Assembly (NCBI GenBank): GCA_037176885.1
Contig: JAWWNJ010000060.1
Coordinates: forward strand, 1,364,001 to 1,428,000
Source: Favolaschia claudopus
Taxonomy: Eukaryota; Basidiomycota; Agaricomycetes; Agaricales; Mycenaceae
DNA length: 64,000 nucleotides
Reading direction: 5' to 3'
The position numbers and the translations under genes are program-made. The notes beneath the pieces were generated by a model. It saw nothing but the letters and a program-made list of their open reading frames with translations, was not told the DNA's origin and ran no database searches. This document shows, one piece after another, positions 55,921 through 64,000 of this stretch (positions are counted from its first letter, which is position 1; the number at the start of each line of letters is the position of its first letter).

Positions 55921-56335
55921 ATGTTCCTCAAGCCCTTCGTACTCGTCAGCTTCATGCTCGCCGTACGTCTCCTCCCTGTTGTCGTTCCCCTCAAACGAAC
56001 TGACTCCCTTGCTTATTTTTCCAGCTCTCAGATCCCACCGCCGCCTCCCCCTTCATGAAACGCAGCACCCTCAATTGCTGCGCGACCCTTGTATCCGCAC
56101 AAGACCCAGCCGCACAAACCCTTCTATCTCTCCTGGGTGTCGTTGTCGACCCATCCGTGCAAGTTGGGCTTACTTGCTCGCCTGTGATTGAGTCTCTCAG
56201 GAGCAGTTGGTGAGTGATTCGTTAGCCTGTCATGTACACGGTTTACATTGATATTGATGAGATTTTTACAGTTCCGGTGTCTTTGTTAATTGTGATGAAG
56301 AGTTGCTTGGAGGGTTAATTTGTATCGCTGTTTAA
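55921..56335 (+). CDS. Reduced hydrophobin-like secreted protein
   Basis: Three exons (55921-55962, 56025-56209, 56272-56335) with clean GT-AG sites give 96 residues. The signal peptide is MFLKPFVLVSFMLA plus a few residues. The mature part reads STLNCCATLVSAQ, then LLSLLGVVVDPSVQVGLTCS, then CSGVFVNCDEELLGGLICIA. The order matches the second half of class I hydrophobins: the Cys doublet, a 29-residue loop with LLGVV, VGLTCSP, then the Cys-x-Cys region and a terminal Cys. The usual first Cys is absent and the second doublet is reduced to a single Cys (NCD instead of CC), leaving six Cys. Hydrophobins coat spores and hyphae as amphipathic films; whether this reduced form assembles is unknown. 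The positioned TATA box and intact splicing suggest a functional gene. Confidence 0.7.
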
Positions 56336-57005
56336 TTTTACGCCCTCACTCAAATCGAATCGCTTGTGCTCTATCGTGAACTTCATTCTCGACAGCCAAT
56401 CACTCACTCTGGGAGTCTGAACTGATTCGACTTCATTTAGACATTTTCACCACCTGAATTCGCCGTCACGGTGTTCCGTGCGGGCCACCCAATTTCCCCG
56501 CCGTCAGATTGCAAGTCGAACACAGTCATCGCAGCCTGGGCACCGCACTCAATACACAGCTGATTGAAAGATTTTCTCTAGCATTGAAAACAGAGTGAAT
56601 CAAACCATTTATCGCGAACAGGGACAACGATGCCTCCTACTTTCGAAGTGCATATGTAGACGCATCCGTGCATGTCAATTCGATTCTTCGAACTCAAGGT
56701 ACAAACAAATCGCAGATTTCTTCTCGATCACATATAGTTCAACTTGAAAGCAACGCTTGAATTGTTCCGATTTCACACATACCAACTACTTATCCAGGTG
56801 ACCGTGTCAGTCACGTGGGCGCGTTTGGATGCGCGAAAACTATGGAATATAATCTGGGGGGAAGGAAAATGTCTCGAGTGGTACGTATCACGGGGGAGAG
56901 ACTTTCCGGAGCGCGAGCGACGCAATGGGTCGGCACCGAAAATGCCAAGAATGGGAATTGCCATGTTCGATATTATATACCGAGCATTTTAGTTTACAAG
57001 AAAAT
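56336..57005. other. Intergenic region
   Basis: 3' space of the hydrophobin-like gene and of the amino-acid permease (convergent). Nothing else seen. Confidence 0.5.
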
Positions 57006-59538
57006 TCAGAACAACCACCCCCAAATCCTGCCTCCAAGATCTTTGGCCTTAGGCTCCTCAACATCGATCGTGTCCGGCGGCGGAACATTCGAATGAAAGT
57101 CCATCTGCGAAGGGTGCACTATCTTTGACTTGCGAACGAGTTTGTAAATGAAATACAACGCAGCGAAGAGGGGAAGGTTGATGTATGCGATGATGAAATC
57201 GGATACATCCCAATCGCCTGTGAAAAGGGGTCAGCCTTTTGACTGGACGAGGATTAGGACAGAGGGTTACATACCCTTGATGAAAACGGACCATCCGTTG
57301 AATATAATGATGATTATACTCCCTGCGTACCGAAAATAAGGATCTGCGGAAGGAATGAAACGGAAATCCGACGCACAGATGAGTGCCCAGTAAGCGGGGT
57401 ACGGCTGGAATCGATTCCAATACACGAATTTCGTACGATCGATACCTTGAGCTTGCATGCCATGGTAGAAGCGGATATACGTCCAGCTAATCACCCCTGC
57501 ATAATAGGCTCAGCAATCGTTTCTTAACACCAGAGAGAAACCGATACTTACCCCAAGTACAAAACCCCAAGATTGAAGTCAAATTACTGAGCCAATTCAG
57601 AACGGTGGAGGCGCCGCTGGATAGGGCCATGTACGAAAGTAGGATCCACATGCTCGAGAAAGCGAGCGCCGCTATCGGTAAACCACCCTTGAAGATGAGT
57701 ATTAATTGAGATATACGTAGGACGAATTCAGTGAAACTATGGACCTTCGTGGTTTTGGCAAAGATCCTCGGGGCTTGACCACGAAGTGCCAGCCCGTATA
57801 TCTGTCGGGAGGCAGAATATAGACCACTGTTGCCCGCCGAAAATGCGGACGATAGCACGCCGGCATTGATAACCGCTATATCAGACAAGACAGTCAATGA
57901 ACGCCCTTGTAGCTTTGCGGCTCAGACGTACACGGAAGAGTTTTGACTCCTGCACGGGTCATGGCTAAGACAAAGGGGGACGATGCGGCTGTTCCAGTGT
58001 CCTGAAGGAGTTTGTCATCGTTAGATGGAACGAGTATGCCTGGATTAACGGAATTATCAAAATACTGAAAGACGAGGACTGGATGAGTCTGACCAACGAT
58101 AAGAATGCCTAGCACGTAGAACATCAGGATGCGATAGAAGACTCGGCGGACGGCTTTCGCTAATGCGTGCCTGGGATTCTGAACCTCCGCTGCGGTCATC
58201 GCTAGGGACTCCATGCCAACGTAGGAGAATGCCTGTGTGTGAATTTACATTAGTGGATGTGATCACTATGGGCGATCATTAGCGATGATTAGAGACGCAC
58301 GGCTTGCAGGAGCGTTTGAAACCATCCTAAGAATTTTCCTGTATTTCCGGGGACGAGGTACGGTGCGAAAGCTCCGGGATTCTGTTTCGATTGAGGATCA
58401 GAGCAGAAATCTCTCGAGAGGGCGACAGAGACGTACCTGCCAGTACCGGAACCCAATTCGATCGTGATTTGGTCCTCCACCGAGATCAATGACTGCGCGG
58501 TGAATCGTTAGAAGTATAGAGATAGAGTTGATATTTAATCTCGGGCACGAACCCAAACCACCGATGATACAACCGAGAACCAAAGCAATCTTGATGCATG
58601 CCTAGCGGAAGAGCTTAGAAGAGTGAGAAATATGAAACCAAGTCAACGTACAAAGATGAATTCGGATTCTCCGAACCATCGAACACCGAGGAAGTTAACC
58701 GCCGCGCAAAGGAAGAGGAGAAGCTGTTGAGAGAAATCAGTGATACCGAAGGAGGGAGAGATTCTTTACGCACTGTGAGATATCCCGCGAGGTGCGAGTT
58801 TGGCATCCCGCTACCATCAGGGCCAGTATCCCAAACTAAATGTCGTGATCAGTGAGATATTCAGAGATATATATATCGAAGAGAATGAATGAGGGGAGAA
58901 GGAATAAATATAACGCACAGCCGATTATAATCGTCGCGCTAATGATTTCGGTAGGAAGCGATATAATTCCGCTGTACCATTGCATCCATCCGATAGCGAA
59001 TCCCATCGCTGGTTCAATGAACCGTTCGGCGAAGTGAATATCTGGGATAATCCGCGTGAGAACGATATAGCGACAGCGGAAACCGTAAGAAATGAGACAT
59101 ACAACCACCAGAGATAGGCATGTAGCACATCATTTCGCCGAGGGACATGAGCATGCAGTAGCAGATTGTACCGACGTGAATGTATGCTAATCTGAGGAAA
59201 GATCAATGGTTAATTGAAGGAGTCGATCCAAGCCTGCGAGGAAAAGACGCACAAAGCACCCGCAGGACCAGCATGCGCGATCGCCTTCCCTGAGCCGAGA
59301 AATAATCCCGTTCCGAGGGTCTAAAAACAATGAGGAGCGTTCCAGGAATCCACAACGAACTCACTCCAGCAAGAGCTATCATCTGCACATGCCGCTGCTT
59401 CATGTTTCTCTGTAGTCCATCGTAGATACCGGTGTGTACGTCGACTTTCACGGGGTCGAGCTCGTATGCGACGTCCTCCTTGGAGGTCTTCTCGTCAACC
59501 GTAATATTGAACTCCTCTGGCGACTTTTCGGAGGACAT
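57006..59538 (-). CDS. Amino-acid permease, APC superfamily (YAT type)
   Basis: A plasma-membrane proton-coupled amino-acid transporter of the fungal YAT family, in a dozen short exons. The start at 59538 gives MSSEKSPEEFNITVDEKTSK, a cytoplasmic N-tail, then GLQRNMKQRHVQMIALAG, the conserved entry to helix 1, followed after an intron by TLGTGLFLGSGKAI. Further blocks are SLGEMMCYMPISG, FAERFIEPAMGFAIGWMQWY (the E-x-x-x-A...GW signature between helices 3 and 4), LFLCAAVNFLGVRWFGESEF, AFSYVGMESLAMTAAEVQNP, SSAFSAGNSGLYSASRQIYG and YIRFYHGMQAQGIDR. The end DLGGRIWGWLF stops at 57006. The substrate cannot be told; relatives carry broad-range, basic or acidic amino acids. No break is seen. Confidence 0.92.
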
Positions 59539-60897
59539 GCTGGTTATCGTATGCAAGGAAAGGGGAAACTGAGGAGCGTAACGGACTCACGGTTTGGAGT
59601 CCTTATCAGCGAACTTGGTGATACTGAAAATAGATGAAAGTGGCATGAGAGCGGCGCGGCTTTTTGCACGGATACGTTCCTGGGTTCAAATTGACATTGC
59701 TTCTTGCTGTATGAGGGATGCATTGAGCTGATAAGGGCAACACGCGCTTGGATAAAGAATTTACCTCGAACGCCGGCAGATCGGGCGCCAACTTGGGCGC
59801 CAACTTGAGGGCATATTTGGGGTACTAAACGAAGGACAGCCGCTCCTTCAAAGAACCAAGAACTTGCTTCCAATCTTACTGCAAGCCGAGCAGTGGATGG
59901 TTATATTTCATGAGAGGAAATTGAAATTATTGAATCAGTGTTCGGTCGAAGTCAGTTCTCCGCTGAAGTCGGGAATCACAATGATCGACTTGGAGATGAC
60001 GAGAAACGCAGGGGAATAACAAAAATCTCGGCAGAAATTCAAAAGAAATGAAGAAGAAGCAGCATTTGACAGTCGCAAATGCTTTCGAGATATTTGAGAT
60101 GCGCTGCACAAGAGAGAAACGAGAAGCAATACAGAGATCATGGTGGTGAGGAAGAAAGCGGAGTTTGATGTGTGACCGCATGATGTGACACTTCTGATCT
60201 CAAACCACGACAACGGTGGGGGAGCTGGACACGGTGGATTTGCGGTGGATGGTGAAGACGCCCGCTGGGACAACTGTTCTGAAGAAACTCTGCGAATTCT
60301 CGGGCTTGAAACAAGCCGCCTAATGTCCCTCTCGGTTTCATACACCTCCTGTAACTTTCCATCTCAAACCGGACTAAGTACCCGCTCCTCGTCAATCCCT
60401 ATCCAGTCAATGTCACAATACCTTTCGTCAAACCGCAGCTGGTATGGCACTGGATTTGGTGAGCCCTGTCTTTTCGAGATGAATAGAAGTTGCGCTGATA
60501 ACGGATTCGTAGCATATGAGGGTGTGTGCCAAGATCCTCCGTCCTAAACCATCAAGATAGAGTAGACGCCCAAATAACAGCCGAGGTTTTCTGATTCCGT
60601 ATATGGGGTGCTTTAATCCTCAACCCGTCCAGTGAGCTGTACCATTGCAACTCAAATTCACGTTGCATGCGGAGGAACCCGTGAGACAAATGCGGGTATG
60701 ATCGGACGGCGACAGGCTGTGTGCACCTAATATACGGTCCAACGACGGTCGCGATGTCTCAGTCGTCCCATTTACCCTGGTCTTTGTCTCATCTCTGTCC
60801 CTCTTATTCCTCCTGGTTTCCTCCACATCTGGGTTTCGTCTCATTTACGACGCATTACTCCGCATTTCTCCAACTCAAGCAGAACCCAAAGTCTTCG
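59539..60897. other. Intergenic region, divergent promoters
   Basis: Upstream space of the permease (minus) and of the Ser/Arg-rich protein (plus). Frames on both strands near 59.9-60.5 kb have no domain. A small direct repeat GGCGCCAACTTG occurs twice near 59786 and 59798. Confidence 0.45.
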
Positions 60898-61729
60898 ATG
60901 TCTTCGCCGACGCTCCCGCCCGCCCAGCGCATTCGTCTCATGCGTTCGACTCGCAAACTCGGCGCCCTCCTTGGTGAGACGCCACGAGTACAACTCTCCG
61001 CTGCGTCTGCACCGCCCAGCGCATTCACCTCGGGCAAACAACTCCTTCGGCGTCGTAGCTCCACACGCCCTTTGTCACTCTCCCTATCATCCACTCGCTC
61101 GCAGGATGAGCCGGTGGATACGCAGCCCACGCTCCTCGTCCATCTCCCACTTCTCGCCAACCCCCGCCCCCGCTCGTCTTCTTCCTCTTCCGCTGGTACG
61201 ACGCCGACACAAACACCGCTCTCACCTTCATTCTCTGTGTCTCTGAACTCGCCCGTCACTCCGACCTTTGTTACGGATGACACAGAGGAGAATACGGGCA
61301 CGAAACGCCGTCGCCTCGCAAAGCTTACCCGCATTTTGGGGGAGAACGTCCCGCCCAAGCTTGTTGTCTCTTCTGCTTCGACTCACCCGTCATCACAAGG
61401 TGGAGCAAGCAAAGCGCGAAGGCGTGCCAGCACGCTGGGGCTTGGCGTTTCCTCCGCATACTCGTTCCCGCGCATCCACTCTTTCCACCCCACCGTCATC
61501 GCCTCTTTCAATCGCTGGAGATGAAGACGAGGAGCAGCGGCATCTGCTGCACACACGCGCGCGTCTTTCGCTCACGCCGCCTCCAGTGGCTACCCACCGC
61601 GCGGAGAAGGGCTGGTCGGGAGAATGGTCGTATGCGAGGATTGGCGGTATTTCGAGCGCCGATGCCGCAAAGGACGATGTGCGGATCGAGGAGGTTAGGA
61701 GGCAGTTGAGGGGATTGAAAGTCGCTTGA
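60898..61729 (+). CDS. Ser/Arg-rich conserved fungal protein of unknown function
   Basis: From the ATG at 60898 (MSSPTLPPAQRIRLMRSTRK, LGALLGETP) a low-complexity Ser/Thr/Arg-rich protein runs with a motif TKRRRLAKLTRILGENVPP near residue 140. The frame continues to 61524, but the better coding signal moves to another frame from about 61440. That frame reads RASTLSTPPSSPLSIAGDED, then HRAEKGWSGEWSYARI and EVRRQLRGLKVA, with the stop at 61729. Basidiomycete proteins with an N-terminal LGxxLGETP and a C-terminal RAEKGWSGEWN-type motif are common (from memory of the family), so both parts should belong together. The join needs an unrecognised intron or a frameshift between about 61380 and 61450. 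No function is known. Confidence 0.6.
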
Positions 61730-62385
61730 AGTGCAGGTGCGTCTCTCAGATGTCGATGTCTTGTGAATGGGTTGCTTACTGTTCAATCAGACTCGTGATG
61801 CGATTTTGCTCAATCTTCACTCACATTCACGGTCTCAGTCATATCTTCCGCTCTTTAATACCTACCTATTCTGCTTGCGTTATTCTCACGCATTCACTTC
61901 TCCCCCCTCTATTCTTCTCCACCGCTGCTGGTAGCATACTTCCCACTTTCAGTTCTCCTCTTTCGTTACGCAATTCTTCCCCTCATTGACATGATTACGA
62001 TCCTTTACTCGCTTGCTCCTTTTAATTGCACTGTACCCACCTTCATATATTGTATCACAGCCCCCCGCGCTCGTTAATTACGCTAGAAGATTTCCGTACA
62101 ATTTCACCATATCATAGAATACTAGTCGTTTGGTTTTCACTCGCTAATGTTCGGTCTTTCAGGCCGAAAGTGGTGGTTCAGAGGGTGTTCGATCTTGTTG
62201 ATCACCCTGGCAAATGTACGTCCTCCTGAGCGCCTACACTGTGTCTATTTTCAAAGGTAGTCTATCTTTCTCCCGACGATCTGATTCTGGCCGATCAAAG
62301 CCCACGAAACTGAGCGTCTCTTGCTCATGTCTTCGCACACAAAAGCAAGGTCTACACGAGGCCCGCAGTCACTCTCACTCACTCA
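61730..62385. other. Intergenic region
   Basis: Pyrimidine-rich promoter-like DNA before the DXO/Rai1 gene. No supported gene. Confidence 0.5.
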
Positions 62386-63787
62386 ATGTCTTCCACCACC
62401 ACTCAACCCTCCACTGAACACCTCATCTCTTTCTCCGACCCGCCTCAAATCGCGGTCCCAGCATCCCTCGGCCCAGCTAAACAAGTCGCCTGTTTCTCTC
62501 TGTGCAACGAGAGGCTTCACGTCGACAGCCATGCCGCCATGCGGTTGTACTTTGCGCATCCACAGCCGAACGTCGACCTCAGCGTCGGGTATAATCACCT
62601 CAATAATAAACAGCGTACATTCAAGCGCGTTCGACGGCTGGATCCCATCCTCGAGATGTGTCTGAAGTCGAAAAATAGCAAGGAGCTGTTGAATGTGGAG
62701 GTTATTACATGGCGCGGGATCGTCAAGAAGTGAGATATACGTTCCCTTCGTTGTTCGATTCACTGAAAATATTGATAGAATAATGCTCGGCGAAAAGATG
62801 GATCTAAACGTGTCGTTTTATAATGGGATCCTCTACATCGAGGAGCAAGGCCGGCGTGAGATGTACTGCGAGTGAGTTCATTTTACCAGCTCTTATCGAG
62901 TTCTCGATTGATTTCAATTCCGCTAGTCCAAGAGGATACATGGGGTACTGATTTCTAGACTAATTGAACTCGACTTGTTTGGCTGATACTGAGCAGATAC
63001 AAATTCGAAACCTGTTGCTCTTCCTCCCAGCCATACGGTCCCCCGGGAGGAAAGGTCAACCTGCAGGATCAATGGAATGCAGCAGTGGTTCGTACGCTCG
63101 GATCGCTGAAAGTTTTATTGGTCGGTGAAGTTGACTGTGTCGATCGTGAGTGCCTATCCTCGTATCGAGTTCCATCCGTTCAATAATAATTCTTTGCAGC
63201 CGACTATATCAAAGACCCTTCGCCCGAGAATTTCGTGGAACTAAAGTCAAAGTGTGTGACGCCAGGAGAGGAGTTGTGAGTCGCCCGTTTCTTCTAGCAC
63301 TCAACTCAGCGCGGACTCTGAAAACTTAACTCACAGACACCGCCAAATCGATTTCATGAAATGGGAGATCCAATCTCTTCTCATCGGTAGCTCGCGAATA
63401 TTCGCTGGCTTTCGAAACTCAGCGGGAATCTTACAGCAAGTTGAAACCCTTGAAGTTCGGCCAGATCTCGAGGCAAGGCAACCCAAAATCGACTGGGGTG
63501 TGCGTCTCCTTCATGCGCTGTTCGGATATTGCGCACCGGCATCGACTCGGAATGGGGCACTGAAAGTTTGGCGAGTTCAACTTCGGAAAAATCTAGAGCT
63601 CGATCGGACGGCGGATATTCGCGAGTTGAGCGCAGCGGAGGTGAAGACATTGAATCAACGCGAAGGACTGCGGAATGGAATTTTGCCGCTGTCCTATATC
63701 GACGGTCTGAAGGAGAAGTCGCGCAAGCAGGGATTGGACGCGTTGCGGGTGGCCACCAGGCGTCGAGCAGGAGTTCATGTTGGCTGA
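62386..63787 (+). CDS. Decapping nuclease DXO/Rai1 homologue
   Basis: Enzymes of this family remove incomplete or non-canonical 5' caps from RNA and, in fungi, can partner the exonuclease Rat1. Five exons with clean sites: the start at 62386 (MSSTTTQPSTEHLISFSDPP), and introns beginning near 62731, 62873, 63147 and 63276. Motifs in order are NKQRTFKRVRRLDPIL (cap-side basic region), FYNGILYIEEQGRREM (G...E metal-site motif), GPPGGKVNLQDQWNAAVVRT, LLVGEVDCVDP (E-x-D motif), FVELKSKCVTP (E-x-K motif) and FMKWEIQSLLIGSSRIFAGF. The C-terminus after YIDGLKEKSRKQG is short and basic; the stop is at 63787. All metal-binding acidic residues expected for catalysis appear present. It is probably active and nuclear or cytoplasmic; the exact cap preference cannot be told from sequence. 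Confidence 0.9.
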
Positions 63788-64000
63788 GACGATATGAATT
63801 TGACTATTTGCGATGCGAATGAAACAAAATCAAACTGGGGCTTCCGAGTTTCCATTTAAGCCGGAGATAAGACAAAGTCAGTTGAAGCATCGCAATATTC
63901 CAAGCCAGAGCTCATTTATGGTTGATTTACACAAACGACACATCATCATCTGTAATCATGTACTGCGAGCCTAAAAAACGTTCTTAAAATTCAATAGACA

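Noticed and set aside
1..64000. tRNA, rRNA, CRISPR arrays and bacterial-type operons
   Set aside because: I looked for T-loop GTTCGAATCC-type sequences, rRNA signatures and regularly spaced direct repeats and found none that hold up.

Overview
This window is nuclear DNA from a filamentous basidiomycete, most likely an Agaricomycete. The genes are cut by many short (about 45-70 nt) GT-AG introns and sit on both strands without operons. Several families are typical of mushroom-forming fungi: a DUF6699 protein, a basidiomycete MYND protein, a hydrophobin-like protein, a standalone MLKL/HeLo-like N-terminal domain, and a Plavaka/EnSpm (CACTA-type) transposon. I saw no rRNA, tRNA or CRISPR array. 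All assignments come from reading translated frames; no database search was run.

Left part (1-13.3 kb): about 2.9 kb without a clear gene; a candidate secreted protein (minus); a beta-propeller-like protein (plus); a MYND zinc-finger protein (minus); a complete family 4 rhamnogalacturonan lyase for pectin breakdown (minus); and an intronless DUF6699 protein (minus). Next (14.6-20.7 kb) come three tandem paralogues of a single-pass membrane protein. Each has a small Cys-containing ectodomain, a Ser/Thr/Pro stalk, one membrane helix and a cytoplasmic tail ending in a PPPEY motif. This is the most unusual family in the window. From 21.7 to 25.8 kb I see no convincing gene.

Centre (25.8-42.8 kb): an ADP-ribosylglycohydrolase (plus) is followed by two short-chain dehydrogenase paralogues in opposite orientation, the second with an apparent frameshift. 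Between the two lie diverged tandem repeats and a small Cys-rich Opy2-like secreted protein. Next comes a standalone MLKL-NTD-like gene (minus), abutting a roughly 7.9 kb CACTA-type element. That element carries a tnp2-family transposase, a divergent basic/acidic accessory protein, a small third ORF and dense AACCTA/TAGGTT subterminal repeats.

Right part (42.8-64 kb): a relic-rich stretch with a hairpin; an HMG-box transcription factor (plus); a sugar transporter of the major facilitator superfamily (minus); a 5.5 kb GC-rich stretch without a convincing gene; a 329 bp MITE with perfect terminal inverted repeats and TA target duplication; a reduced hydrophobin-like gene (plus); an amino-acid permease (minus); a Ser/Arg-rich conserved fungal protein whose frame switches (plus); and a DXO/Rai1-type decapping nuclease homologue (plus). 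Genes in this genome are monocistronic, so neighbours need not act together. Plausible shared themes are nutrient acquisition (lyase, sugar and amino-acid transporters) and surface or self/non-self biology (hydrophobin, Opy2-like, PPPEY receptors, MLKL-NTD).
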